A stretch of 64,000 nucleotides of DNA from Eleusine coracana subsp. coracana (GCA_032690845.1 CM064424.1:49737511-49801510), one strand, 5' to 3'; shown: positions 46,914 to 58,919, counted from the stretch's first letter. Notes: generated by a model not told the origin, from the sequence alone. Numbers and translations: made by a program.

Positions 46914-47701
46914 TCCTCCCCTTCTTGAATTGGAGTCGCCCTCGACTCCATATCAGCATCAATCTCCTGCAAAAGGTTAGTACTAGCAGAATGCAAAGTA
47001 CAAGATACATGACCATCAATAGAAGATATATCATGACAAAACCTAGTATAGCAAGGTGCATCATGATTATCACAAAGATCAGTAACAGTAGATGTCATAG
47101 TAAGAAAAGCACCTCCCTTTAACTGAATAGCCTTATGTTTAACATCAAAAAGTTGTTTGTTATCATGTTTATTCTCAGTATTTTCAGCAAGCAGTTTAAA
47201 ATGATTTCTAATATCAGCAGGCAATAACGGACGCAAAGTAATATTCCTATCCTTATGCACGAATGTATATGTATTTGTTCTACCATGATGGGCAGCATCC
47301 GTATCATATTCCCATGGACGGCCTAATTAAAGCGTACATGCTTGCATAGGTACAACATGAAAATCAGCAAAGTCTTGATAAGAACCTACTGAAAAGTGTA
47401 TGCGTGCTGATCGAGTTACCTGTGCCGTACCACTATTGTTGAACCATTTGATGTGGTAGGGCTGATGTAGTGCATGCGTGGTCAAGCCAAGTTTGCTTAC
47501 CAAATCAGAACTTACTAAGTTGTTACAGCTCCCAGTATCAATGATGGTGAGAACACGGCGGTCCGCAACAATGAGGTACATATAGAATAAATTGTTGTGT
47601 TGTTGTTCTTTCTCTTGTCCCACCCAAGTGGTCAACACACGCTGTACAATGAGGCTAGGAAAGCCCACGGTGACAGCAATAGAATCAATGGCGGTAGTCT
47701 C
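46874..47701 (-). pseudogene. Array G unit 2 protease and fused polyprotein tail
   Basis: In frame with gag beyond a TAG. Active site IIDTGSCNNLVSSD is intact (D-T-G). A TAA replaces a leucine codon before LGRPWEYD. The frame then reads NLLQEIDADMESRATPIQEG: the start of the RT region is joined directly to the tail that in element B lies after integrase. RT, RNase H and integrase are therefore excised without loss of frame. The frame ends 40 bp inside LTR2. Confidence 0.88.
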
Positions 47702-48868
47702 CTACTCCTCCGTCGAATCTGCAACAAGGTTAGGCATACGAGTAAATTCATCTTCAACATCACTAGAACATTCATACCCATCAGCGGTAGCGATGAAAGC
47801 ACGACGACTAGGGCAATCCTTCATGACATGTCCCATGCCCTTGCAGCGGTGGCAAGTTATGGTGGTGGAGGAGCCACTCCTAGTACCGGAAGTAGTAACC
47901 TTCTTCTGGTGTTGGTGCTGCACACTAGACGATTGCGCTGCAGAAGTAGGCGCAAGTGGAAAAGTTGTTGCTGGTGTCTTAGCAACATGACTCTTCAAGT
48001 TCTCTACTCCAGTGCGTTGCTGGAGATATTGCTCAGTGTTGGACCTGCAAGATTGCTGTGGAAGGCGATCCTGTACTTCTCGTTCAGCCTTAAGAGCAAT
48101 ATGATACAATTGGCTGAACCTATTCCATTCTTTATAGTCAACAATATTCTGGATATCACGGTTCAAACCACCAAAAAATCTAGCACTAGTTTCAAGATCA
48201 TCTTCATGTATATCACAAAGTGCTAAACCAATAAGCAATTCCTGATAATATTCCTCTACTGTTTTACTACCTTGTGTTAAAGATTGTAATTTCAAACGTA
48301 AATCACGTTGGTAATAAGGAGGAACAAACCGAGATTTCATGCGTTGTTTCAAAACAGACCAAGTGGCAGGTATAGCAGCATTAATATTACAAAGATCATT
48401 CCACCAAAACAGAGCAAAACCTGTAAACTCACTAGTAGCAAGTCTAACTCTATGCTCAGCAGGAACTAAATGAGAATTAAATTTTTGTTCAACAGCAAGT
48501 TCCCAATCTAGGTATGCCTCAGGGTCAGCACTACCGGCAAACGGTGGTATGTTAAATTTGGGCTTAACAAAAGTATCAGTATTACCACGATTGTTATTAC
48601 CTCTCATACCGTGTCGATTATGGTGAAGACGGTCTGTATCACGGTCAAAATCATCATCAGCAGCAGCTCGTTGAGGTGGGGGTCGTTGTTCAACATCCTC
48701 AATGCGGTGGACGATAGTGTTGATGTGACCCATCAACTCGGCAAACTTCGTTTCCATGAATGTCCGCTGGTCCGCAAGAAGCTTTGTGAGCTCGGCCTTG
48801 GAGACGCAATCATTGAAGTCTGTAGGGGACTCCAACTCTCCAGGTGTCCCTTTCCCTTTCTCTGACAT
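47702..48868 (-). CDS. Array G unit 2 gag, intact
   Basis: Uninterrupted Gag of 388 codons from MSEKGKG; an in-frame ATG four codons earlier (48880) is the alternative start. Order: N-terminal segment, capsid (KFNIPPFAGSADPEAYLDWE, RFFGGLNRDIQNIVDYKEWN), zinc knuckle CHRCKGMGHVMKDC, acidic end ECSSDVEDEF ... STEE, then TAG. It could form particles that package its own RNA if enzymes come from an autonomous relative. Confidence 0.88.
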   Translation of the reverse strand: MSEKGKGTPGELESPTDFNDCVSKAELTKLLADQRTFMETKFAELMGHINTIVHRIEDVEQRPPPQRAAADDDFDRDTDRLHHNRHGMRGNNNRGNTDTFVKPKFNIPPFAGSADPEAYLDWELAVEQKFNSHLVPAEHRVRLATSEFTGFALFWWNDLCNINAAIPATWSVLKQRMKSRFVPPYYQRDLRLKLQSLTQGSKTVEEYYQELLIGLALCDIHEDDLETSARFFGGLNRDIQNIVDYKEWNRFSQLYHIALKAEREVQDRLPQQSCRSNTEQYLQQRTGVENLKSHVAKTPATTFPLAPTSAAQSSSVQHQHQKKVTTSGTRSGSSTTITCHRCKGMGHVMKDCPSRRAFIATADGYECSSDVEDEFTRMPNLVADSTEE

Positions 48869-49946
48869 GGTTAAAAGCAAAAGACAAGACTAAAACAAAA
48901 AGATTAGCCCTATCAACTAGCAGGCAGTAGATGGTGTAGAAAGTGGAAAACAATATCAGAAGCAATGTATCACAATCTTGCAAGTGTTCTTACCAAAGCC
49001 AAACAGGTCGACACAATCTGTAGTTGAGCTTGGGTGTAACAGTTGCAAGGAAGAAACCTGTGCTCCAATATGTATAGCTTGGAAGGCTAATATGTATGTC
49101 ACTGGAACACAATTCAATAACAGATAGTAGCACTAAATAAATGTCCAAAGCAGTGTCCTAGTTGCTGGCAAAAGAATCGTGTTCAAAAATAGTTGTGACA
49201 ACAAGAACAATGGCAAAGAACAATAGAAAAGGCAGCAAGGAACAAAACAGACTTCACAAACTTAGAATTTTCAGGGCGGGGGGGGGGGGGGTGCAAATCA
49301 AAATCTTGATTCTTCTGTATGATTTTTCCACTATTTTTCTATGATAGAGGAACACAAAGGAAGGAACCACAAGAAGTTTCAACTCAAACAGAGGGAAAAC
49401 AAAGGGTAGGCAAAATCTCCAAGTTTCACCAAAAGCGCTATTTTTGACTTGACAATTTTTTTTCTATTTTTTCCCAATTTTTTTGAATTTTTTGACGAGG
49501 GCACACAGGGCAGAGCCAATTGTGGGTCACATCAACATTGAGTCAAGAATCTGCTGTAAAAATTTCAGCCCTATCGGAGCAATGAGCGAAAAGTTATGCC
49601 TATTTTACCGAAGGTATGTCAAGATACGGTTTCAGGGGGGACGGAGGGGGGGGGGGGGGGGGAAACCGAATCGGGTAGGGTTTTTTTGTTGGCAACAGAT
49701 TGTGGGTGTGGTGGGTGGGTGACACGATGGTGAATCCAATGGAAAACACGATGGTGATGGTGGTGTGCAGCAGAGATCAAAATACAACCGAATCGAAATA
49801 CAAATTCAAACCAGCAACTGAACTCGACTAGGACACAAACTCAACACTACGGACTCTGAAATTAAATTATGCATAGCCTAAACTCGACTAGGACACAAAC
49901 TAGGAATCTAAAGGGAAGAACACGATAATACCTCACGGGGAACCTA
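48869..49946 (-). other. Array G unit 2 leader
   Basis: Copy of 45059-46135, with G-runs at about 49277-49291 and 49644-49662 that differ by a few bases. No gene. Confidence 0.75.
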
Positions 49947-49962
49947 GGAATCTGATACCACT

Positions 49963-50724
49963 TGATGTAAATATGGCCCGATCTTCCGAGAGGTAAGGGG
50001 ATAAACTCGAATTTGGGGAACTCGGCGTCGACGACCCGGCTTGAATCAGACAAGATCCAACCCCGCAACCGTTACACCAAGCACAACTTGATTATTCGTG
50101 CATGCGAAATCGAGAACACAAGCAAGAGAGGATAAACACGCAATCTGAAATTGCAAATATGGATGAAGCGAATCACAAGAAAAGGTTCAAGCTCTGAACA
50201 CAAAAGGACTAATCGCCACACTGGTGTAGAACAAGAACAGGGGCCCTGGATTACTGTAAAAGGACATGTTGCCACAGTTACAATAATTCGATCAAGTTTC
50301 TCTCTGGAAAACTGAACTAAACAAAATCCGAAACTAAAAGACAGCGGCTACTGAGTTTATGTAGAAAACAAAGACGTCCTAGGGTTGGGGGCGACCAGGG
50401 GGGCGCCCACAATATGGGCCTAAGGCCCGACACGATACATGGCCAAGTTGGCCCAAAATAGGTGGCACAACACCTTGTCATGGTCACATATTATGGCTCA
50501 CGACCCTTCTGGAGCTAGGACCAGAACCAAAACAACGGCGTCGTCGTCCTCTTTCCAACGCATCAAAGAACGCCTCGTTTGGACGTCGGATGTGGGAGAT
50601 ATCATCAAAACCCTGAAGGGGTGTCGGCTGAATCCGAGACGAACGCGACGACTGAGTTGGTGACGACTTGTAACTTGGGAAAGGTCATGATATGCGCGTA
50701 TCCAGCATGGTGATGTCCTCATCA
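49963..50724 (-). repeat. Array G LTR3
   Basis: 762 bp, almost identical to LTR2. Polypurine tract of unit 3 at 50725-50740, primer site of unit 2 at 49947-49960. Confidence 0.93.
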
Positions 50725-52163
50725 TCCTCCCCTTCTTGAATTGGAGTCGCCCTCGACTCCATATCAGCATCAATCTCCTGCAAAAGGTTAGTACTAGCAG
50801 AATGCAAAGTACAAGATACATGACCATCAATAGAAGATATATCATGACAAAACCTAGTATAGCAAGGTGCATCATGATTATCACAAAGATCAGTAACAGT
50901 AGATGTCATAGTAAGAAAAGCACCTCCCTTTAACTGAATAGCCTTATGTTTAACATCAAAAAGTTGTTTGTTATCATGTTTATTCTCAGTATTTTCAGCA
51001 AGCAGTTTAAAATGATTTCTAATATCAGCAGGCAATAACGGACGCAAAGTAATATTCCTATCCTTATGCACGAATGTATATGTATTTGTTCTACCATGAT
51101 GGGCAGCATCCGTATCATATTCCCATGGACGGCCTAATTAAAGCGTACATGCTTGCATAGGTACAACATGAAAATCAGCAAAGTCTTGATAAGAACCTAC
51201 TGAAAAGTGTATGCGTGCTGATCGAGTTACCTGTGCCGTACCACTATTGTTGAACCATTTGATGTGGTAGGGCTGATGTAGTGCATGCGTGGTCAAGCCA
51301 AGTTTGCTTACCAAATCAGAACTTACTAAGTTGTTACAGCTCCCAGTATCAATGATGGTGAGAACACGGCGGTCCGCAACAATGAGGTACATATAGAATA
51401 AATTGTTGTGTTGTTGTTCTTTCTCTTGTCCCACCCAAGTGGTCAACACACGCTGTACAATGAGGCTAGGAAAGCCCACGGTGACAGCAAAAGAATCAAT
51501 GGCGGTAGTCTCCTACTCCTCCGTCGAATCTGCAACAAGGTTAGGCATACGAGTAAATTCATCTTCAACATCACTAGAACATTCATACCCATCAGCGGTA
51601 GCGATGAAAGCACGACGACTAGGGCAAACCTTCATGACATGTCCCATTCCCTTGCAGCGGTGGCAAGTTATGGTGGTGGAGGAGCCACTCCTAGTACCGG
51701 AAGTAGTAACCTTCTTCTGGTGTTGGTGCTGCACACTAGACGATTGCGCTGCAGAAGTAGGCGCAAGTGGAAAAGTTGTTGCTGGTGTCTTAGCAACATG
51801 ACTCTTCAAGTTCTCTACTCCAGTGCGTTGTTGGAGATATTGCTCAGTGTTGGACCTGCAAGATTGCTGTGGAAGGCGATCCTGTACTTCTCGTTCAGCC
51901 TTAAGAGCAATATGATACAATTGGCTGAACCTATTCCACTCTTTATAGTCAACAATATTCTGGATATCACGGTTCAAACCACCAAAAAATCTAGCACTAG
52001 TTTCAAGATCATCTTCATGTATATCACAAAGTGCTAAACCAATAAGCAATTCCTGATAATATTCCTCTACTGTTTTACTACCTTGTGTTAAAGATTGTAA
52101 TTTCAAATGTAAATCATGTTGGTAATAAGGAGGAACAAAACGAGATTTCATGTGTTGTTTCAA
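50685..52163 (-). pseudogene. Array G internal 3: gag C-terminal part and protease
   Basis: Gag is open from 52163 to 51513 (C-terminal half and zinc knuckle, with D changed to V in GHVMKVC). The protease frames 51479-51138 and 51071-50685 match unit 2, including the TAG and TAA. The gag N-terminus and most of the leader are deleted: near 52274 the frame jumps to leader sequence close to the primer site, a loss of about 1.4 kb with a further local rearrangement. Confidence 0.85.
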
Positions 52164-52380
52164 AACAGACCAAGTGGCAGCTATAGCAGCATTAGTATTG
52201 CAAAGATCATTCCACCAAAACAGAGCAAAACCTGTAAACTCACTAGTAGCAAGTCTAACTCTATGCTCAGCAGGACTCTGAAATCAAACCAGCAACTGAA
52301 CTCGACTAGGACACAAACTAGGAATCTAAAGGGAAGAACACGATAATACCTCACGGGGAACCTAGGAATCTGATACCACT

Positions 52381-53142
52381 TGATGTAAATATGGCCCGAT
52401 CTTCCGAGAGGTAAGGGGATAAACTCGAATTTGGGGAACTCGGCGTCGATGACCCGGCTTGAATCAGACAAAATCCAACCCCGCAACCGTTACACCAAGC
52501 ACAACTTGATTATTCCTGCAAGCGAAATCGAGAACACAAGCAAGAGAGGATAAACACGCAATCTGAAATTGCAAATATGGATGAAGCGAATCACAAGAAA
52601 AGGTTCAAGCTCTGAACACAAAAGGACTAATCGCCACAGTGGTGTAGAACAAGAACAGGTGCCCTGGATTACTGTAAAAGGACTTCTCGCCACAGTTACA
52701 ATAATTCGATCAAGTTTCTCTCTGGAAAACTGAACTAAACAAAACCCGAAACTAAAAGACGGTGGCTACTGAGTTTATGTAGGAAACAAAGACGTCCTAG
52801 GGTTGGGGGCGACCAGGGGGGCACCCACAACATGGGTCTAAGGCCCGACACGATACATGGCCAAGTTGGCCCAAAATAGGTGGCACAACACCTTGTCATG
52901 GTCACATATTATGACTCACGACCCTTCTGGAGCTAGGACCAGAACCAAAATGACGGCGTCATTGTCCTCTTTCCAACGCATCAAAGAACGCCTTGTTTGG
53001 ACGTTGGATGTGGGAGATATCATCAAAACCGTGAAGGGGTGTCGGCTGAATCCGAGACGAACACGGCGATCGAGTTGGTGACGACTTGTAACTTGGGAAA
53101 GGCCATGATATGCGCGTATCCAGCATGGTGATGCCCTCATCA
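52381..53142 (-). repeat. Array G LTR4
   Basis: 762 bp, the right outer LTR. By eye it differs from LTR2/LTR3 at about 25 positions, against about two between LTR2 and LTR3. It abuts F gag; TCAGG (53143-53147) would be the right target duplication. Confidence 0.92.
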
Positions 53143-54241
53143 TCAGGGCCATGGCTGTACTGGGGATGCATGCGGCACGGTCAACACCGACTAAATCAGT
53201 TTCTGGAGCCGCTAGTTCGATGCCCACGGAGGATAGAAGAGACCGACAGCGCTCCAACCGGGAGGCAACCCCGCCTACTGTTCCCCGGCGCAGGCCCATT
53301 GCAGAGTACCATGATCGACATCCGAGCACCGACCTGCGCAACGGCATACCACCACGTGATGCGTGGGTTCGGTTGGACAACAGATACTGGGAGCACGACT
53401 ATGCGGCCCGCCGAGAGTATGAAGATGAACGACGTCGGTGCGGTTATTTCGACTATGAGCGTGACAGCAGACGACAGCCACATTTAGAAGATCATTACCG
53501 CAATCAACGGGACGAGGGCTGATGCGATGATAGATATTACCGAGAGTCCGACCGCGAACGAGAACGTACTCCGGCTGCCAACGATTATGACGAGGAGGCT
53601 GGCATCTGAGCCTTCACTCGGGAACTTCGAACCGTCAGCTGGCCGGTCGGCTTCAAGCCAGTCGGCATTGAGAGGTATGACGGCAAGATGGACCTGTGCG
53701 ACTGGCTTCATGTCTATTCGACAGCCATACAAGCTCTCGGCGGCGATAGCTTTGTCATGGCCTACTACTTACATGTGTGTTTAGCCCTAGCAGCAAGAAC
53801 TTGGTTCACTAATCTTCCCGATAACTCTATCACCTCCTGGGTAGATCTTTGTCGGTAGTTCATGGAAAATTTTCAAGCCACCTTCAACAGACCAGGGAAT
53901 CACTAGGAACTCGGCTGGATCAAGCAGTGAGACTAAGAGCCTCTCTAGAGTACATCCAACGCTTCTGCCGAGTGAAAAATACCATCCCTAACATCTCAGA
54001 TGCTCAGGTTGTCGCCGTCTTCCAGGGAGGACTCCGTGACGACGACCTAATAAAGAAGATTGGAAGGTTGGATGCCGCCAGCAGACTGTCAGCCAAAGAA
54101 TAATTCACTATGGCCGACAAATATGCTGCTGGCAATTTGGCACTATTTCAGGTTCACCAGTACAAGGAGGCGACCCTGAGGAACTAGTCGGGTCCATCCG
54201 ATTACAGCAAGGACGGGGATAGGAAGCGCAAGCAAGACCGA
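53143..54241 (+). pseudogene. Element F gag, part 2
   Basis: Continues Gag after the array: AVLGMHAARSTPTKSVSGAA, an R/D/E-rich stretch to a TGA at 53521, then capsid (FKPVGIERYDGKMDLCDWLH, FCRVKNTIPNISDAQVVAVF) with several TAG/TGA stops, many at glutamine or tryptophan positions when compared with D. Confidence 0.82.
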
Positions 54242-55303
54242 ATGGTGGCCACCACCGAGCGCCCGACCAGGAGGAAAGCAGTCACTCAGGATGACTTGGA
54301 TAAGATGCTCGATGGCCCTTGCCTGCTACATGATGGAGCTCATAAAGCCAGGGAATGTTTCAAGCTGAAAAATTTTGCCCATCATGCCTTGAAGGTCTGC
54401 AAAGAACGCCCCTGGATCCCCAAGGATGGAAAAAAGGATTCAGACAAGGATAACCAAGACGGGGACAAGGAGGACTTCCAAGACCCCGAACGCGAGATCA
54501 ATTACATCCATGGCCGATCTATGGCTGACTCGAAGTGTCAGCAGAAGGTCCTCTACAGAGAGGTCCACTCGGTCTCACCAGTGGTACCTCAATATCTACG
54601 ATGGTCAGAGGTTCCAATTACTTTTGATCGGTCCGACCATTCGGATCACATCCCCAGGCCTAGGAAATATCCCTTAGTGTTAACACCGACTGTTAACCGA
54701 GTCCGGCTAAATCGGGTACTGGTAGATGGTGGTAGCAGTCTGGACATCCTTTTTGTGAAAACCTTCAAGGAGCTTGGCATACCTTTGTTGGACCTCAAGC
54801 CGAGTCGATCACCGTTTCATGGAGTGATCCTGGGCTTGCAAACAATCCCTCTAGGACAAATCACTTTGCCCGTGACTTTTGGCACTCGGGAAAACTACAG
54901 GACGGAGCGAGTTACCTTCGAGGTCGCCGACCTCGACTCTATGTATCACGCCACTATAGGACGGCCAGCCATCGCTAAATTCATGGCGGTACCTCATTAT
55001 CCTTATATGATGATGAAGCTGCTAGGACCAAACGGTGTCATATCAATCCACTCGGATGTGCGAACTTCATACGACTGCGACAACGGCAGTTGTGAGTTGA
55101 CCGGGAAGATGGTAGCAGCATCAGAGCTGGCCGAGCTGAAGGAAGCAATTGCAACAGCGGAGGAGGCCACGCTTGACCCTGCTCCGAAGAAAATGATGAA
55201 GACTGCGGTACAGGCGGACGCCATGGAGTCCAAGAAGATTAGCCTAGATGACAATGATGTATCTAAGACCACTAATATTAGGGTCAATTTAGGAGATAAA
55301 TAG
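54242..55303 (+). CDS. Element F nucleocapsid end of gag and protease
   Basis: Intact 353-codon frame. It begins in the Gag C-terminus (DKMLDGPCLLHDGAHKAREC), passes an acidic linker and carries the protease with LVDGGSSLDILFVKTF, then an A/E-rich tail. The ATG at the start is internal to the ancestral polyprotein. It is the longest intact sense frame of F. Confidence 0.82.
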   Translation: MVATTERPTRRKAVTQDDLDKMLDGPCLLHDGAHKARECFKLKNFAHHALKVCKERPWIPKDGKKDSDKDNQDGDKEDFQDPEREINYIHGRSMADSKCQQKVLYREVHSVSPVVPQYLRWSEVPITFDRSDHSDHIPRPRKYPLVLTPTVNRVRLNRVLVDGGSSLDILFVKTFKELGIPLLDLKPSRSPFHGVILGLQTIPLGQITLPVTFGTRENYRTERVTFEVADLDSMYHATIGRPAIAKFMAVPHYPYMMMKLLGPNGVISIHSDVRTSYDCDNGSCELTGKMVAASELAELKEAIATAEEATLDPAPKKMMKTAVQADAMESKKISLDDNDVSKTTNIRVNLGDK

Positions 55304-55309
55304 GAAAGC

Positions 55310-56201
55310 ATGCTCATCCTTTTTCATAGAAATAATAAAGATATATTTGCATGGAAACCTTCTGATATGCCAGGTGTTCCAAGGGAAAAGGCTGAGCACA
55401 AACTTCACGTTCACGAAAACGCCAAGCCAGTAAAACAATGGCTTAGACGATTCTCGCAAGACCGAAAGGATGCGATTAGGAAAGAAATTGGCCGACTGCT
55501 GGCAGCCGGTTTCATCAAAGAAGTTTTTCACCCGCGACTGGTTGGCTCACCCAGTTCTGGTGTGGAAGAAGAATAAGGAGTAGCGGATGTGTGTGGACTA
55601 CACCGGCCTTAACCAAGCTTGTCCGAAGGATCCGTTCACTCTCCCACGAATTGATCAAGTGGTCGATTTGACGACTGGATGCGCTTTGTTGTGCTTCTTA
55701 GATGCCTATCCAGGGTACCATCAGATTCCCTTAAACCAATTGGACCAGCTTAAAACATCGTTCATCACGCCGTTCCGAGCCTTCTGTTATACAACAATGC
55801 CCTTTGGCCTAAAAAACACTGGCGCCACCTTCCAGCGGACTATGCAGCGATGTTTGCACAACCAGATAGGAAGGAATGTCGAGGCTTACATTGATGATGT
55901 GGTAGTCAAGACTCGGCTCTCCACCGACTTAATATCCGACCTAGATGAAACATTCGGCAACCTTCAGAAATACAACATAAAGTTAAATCCGGAAAAATGC
56001 ATCTTTGGAGTCCCATCAGGAAAATTACTTGGTTTTTTGGTATCACACAGAGGGATTGAAGCTAGTCCAGAAAAGGTAAATGCCATATTACGAAAGGGAC
56101 CTCCACACTCGCAAAAAGACATTCAAAAGCTCACCGGTTGTATGGCTTCGCTCAGTTGGTTTGTATCTCGGCTCGGCGTCCGAGGCTTACCCTTCTTTTG
56201 A
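55310..56201 (+). pseudogene. Element F reverse transcriptase
   Basis: 55310-55576 holds the N-terminal part (DIFAWKPSDMPGVPREKAEH). A frame change follows, then 55587-56201 with MCVDYTGLNQACPKDPFTLP, CFLDAYPGYHQIPLNQ, PFGLKNTGATFQRTMQ and catalytic YIDDVVVKT, ending at a TGA. Confidence 0.87.
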
Positions 56202-56735
56202 TTACTCAAGAAGCAAGGATCATTCATCTGGAATGACGACGCACAGAAAGCTTTGGATGATTTTAAGGCTTATATTAGTCGGCCTCCAGTCTTAACTCCC
56301 CGGAGCCAAAGGAACTTTTGTAGCTGTACATTTCCGCAACCAACCATGTTGTCAGTACTGTACTGGCGGTGGAGTGGGCGGAAGCTGGCAAGGCTCAAAA
56401 GGTGCAACGACCAGTATATTTCGTCAGTGAAGTATTATCAGAATCCAAGGTACGGTACTTCCAGCTTCAGAAGTTAATTTATGCATTATTGATGACATCT
56501 AGGAAGTTGAAGCATTACTTTGAGGATCGTCCAATTGAGGTCCACATGTCGTTCGGCCTAGGGGAATTGCTTCACAACAGAGAGGCCACTGGGAAAATCG
56601 CCAAATGGGCTGTTGAGCTCGGATCATATGATATCACCTATAAGTCACATGATTCGATAAAAGGTCAAGCTTTGTCGGACTTTGTCGCCGAGTGGACAGA
56701 ATGTGAGTTACCTCCTGACTCACAAGAATTATGCT
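56202..56735 (+). pseudogene. Element F first RNase H
   Basis: A diverged retroviral-type RNase H with a frame change near 56300. Its C-terminal part lies in the frame opened at 56369 (VQRPVYFVSEVLSESKVRYF, KWAVELGSYDITYKSHDSIK). Confidence 0.75.
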
Positions 56736-57193
56736 ATTGGAAGATGGCGTTTGACGGCTCCTTACAACTAGAAGGCGCCGGAGCAGGAGTCATACTGGTA
56801 TCTCCTGACGGAGCCAAGTTGTGGTACGTTCTTCGAATGCACTTTTATGCATCTAACAATGCTACAGAGTATGAGGCGCTGCTACATGGACTTCGGACAG
56901 CTATCTCACTCGGTGTCCAAAGGATAAGCGTCTCTGGCGACTCGGCGCTAGTTATAAATCAAGTAACGAAGGAGTGGTGTTGTTCCCACGAAAGCATGAT
57001 AGCCTACTGCACCGAAGTTCGGAAGCTCGAAGACAAGTTTGATGGCATTGAGTATAAACACGTCCTGCGAAAGTACAATGAAGAGGCGGACGAACTGGCC
57101 AAACTTGGGTCCAGCAGATCTATAATACCCGATGGAGTATTCCTTGATGATCTGCATAAGCCATCTGTACTAACCCAGCAAACTAGGGAGTAG
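56736..57193 (+). CDS. Element F second RNase H (archaeal type)
   Basis: Part of an open frame 56369-57193. MAFDGSLQLEGAGAGVIL, SNNATEYEALLHG, SGDSALVINQV and EADELAKLGSS show all four acidic positions, so unlike D this copy is uninterrupted. It ends at a TAG before the integrase region. Confidence 0.82.
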
Positions 57194-58444
57194 TCAGCAC
57201 AAAAGGCGGGGGTAGCACAGCATGTAGCTGTCATTGAGGTAGATTGGCAAACTCCCTTTATTGATTATCTCGATCGTGATATATTACCGACCGACAAAGA
57301 TGAATCCCTCCGGATTATTCGCATGTCACGATCATATCATATAGTTGACCATCACCTGTACAAGCAAAGCCCACATGGAGTACTGATGAAATGCTTGTCT
57401 CAGGTTGAAGGCATAGGTATATTAGGAAACATCCACGCTGGCATTTGTGGGAATCACACAGGCCCATCCACAATTGCGGCCAAAGCAATGAGGCAAGGGT
57501 TTTATTGGCCGACCGCCGGCACTGATGCCAAGGAAATTGTCCAAAAGTGTGAAGGTTGTCAGTTCTTTGCTCGTCAGATGCATGTACCTGCTACAGAGCT
57601 TCAAAATATACCAATAACTTGGCTGTTTTCAGTGTGGGGTTTAGACATTGTCGAACCTTTCACGAAGGCTCAAGGGGGTATTACTCACCTTTTCGTAGCA
57701 GTGGACAAGTTTTCTAAATGGATCGAAGCAAAGCCAGTCGGTAAGATTTTAGCAAAGAAGGCCATCGAGTTTATGACCGAAACAGTCACTTGATTTGGTG
57801 CCCCTCACAAGATAATCACTGACAACGGTACTCAATTCACAGCAGAGGAGTTTAAAGAGTTTGCGGGCCGAGTCGATTTTAAGATTGGTTATGCCTCGGC
57901 CGCCCATCCACAGAGCAATGGTCAGGTTGAGAGAGCAAATGGCCTCCTGCTTTCCGGAATTAAGCCTCGTATATTTGATTGATTGGAAAAGTACGCTCGA
58001 TGATGAGTTCGAGAATTACCATCTGTGTTGTGGGGGCTTAGAACCAACGTAAGTCGCGCCATCGGACACTCTCCTTTTTCTCTGGTTTATGGCTCAGAAG
58101 TCATGTTACCCACTGAGATTCTTTTTGCCTCCCCCCATAGGTGTGATGACTTGTTATTGTTGGAGGAACAACGGGATGCCACTGTACTTCGATCGGCAAA
58201 GTACCAGCAAAGTTTGCGACGTTATCACGACAAAAACGTTTGTACACGGGGTTTTTCTATCGGCGACCTTGTTTTGAAGCAAGTTCAGTCTAAGGTCGGC
58301 AAGCATAAGCTGTCACCTCCATGGGAAGGACCTTTTATTATAAAGGAAATCACTCGGCCAGGCGCCTACCGATTGATGAATGAAGACGGATCGGACCTTC
58401 AAAGTTCCTGGAATGTTTCACAGCTACGTCATTTTTATACTTAG
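57194..58444 (+). pseudogene. Element F integrase
   Basis: Open 57323-57793 with the zinc-binding part (GICGNHTGPSTIAAKAMRQG, CEGCQFFARQ) and VWGLDIVEPF. A TGA lies before FGAPHKIITDNGTQF; the glutamate is in GQVERANGL. Further stops occur after RIFD. The C-terminal GPY/F part (SPPWEGPFIIKEITRPGAYR) ends at 58444. Confidence 0.87.
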
Positions 58445-58919
58445 TAATTATAATTTATTGTATTTCTATTATTAAATATATACACACAATAGGCATGACA
58501 TTTGATTTTGCAATTTATGAATTTTGTGAATAATTGTTGTTATTTACATCATGACTCAAATTCTGATACTTGGTATCACTCTAACTCGTGCATGTCGACC
58601 AAGTGGGTTACTTAGTCCCCAGGGTTCTTGCCGTCTGTTAGGGACCAACGCAATTCTCCTAATTCGCATATGCTTGACTGAGTGAGTTCTTAGTCTCCAT
58701 GGTTCATATCGACTATTGGGGGCATTGTTTAGAGGGCTGACATGAGTTGTGTATTGGTTGTGAGTGTCTAACACGAGTTCATACAATACATATATGAAGC
58801 AGCGCGAACCAAGATTTCATTACAATACTGGTAATGAATCTAGACCTTAGCGGTCTATTGAACATTGATTATATTACGATATCAGAGTTGTAACACAGTA
58901 TTTTAAGGTCTATGATTTG
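58445..58919. other. Spacer between F integrase and antisense gene 3' end
   Basis: No gene seen. Homologous to the D spacer 34545-35076, in the same relative place between two convergent coding units. Confidence 0.5.

Larger units (their letters stand above)
43421..53142 (-). mobile_element. Array G: tandem multimer of a pol-less CRM-like element
   Basis: Minus-strand array: LTR1 remnant, internal 1 (2399 bp), LTR2, internal 2 (3049 bp, full), LTR3, internal 3 (1656 bp, deleted), LTR4. Full LTRs are 762 bp. Internal regions hold gag and protease but no RT, RNase H or integrase. LTR start TGATGAGGACATCAC, polypurine tract, gag and leader are related to element B. The array interrupts F gag. 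Right flank 53143-53147 is TCAGG; the left flank is lost in a deletion. Confidence 0.93.

Noticed and set aside
47597..48226. 209-codon plus-strand frame, repeated at 51408
   Set aside because: Antisense to gag and protease of array G, with no domain. Its length follows from the constraint on the opposite strand.
53196..53483. Minus-strand frames opposite F gag
   Set aside because: Shadows of the R/D/E-rich gag frame.
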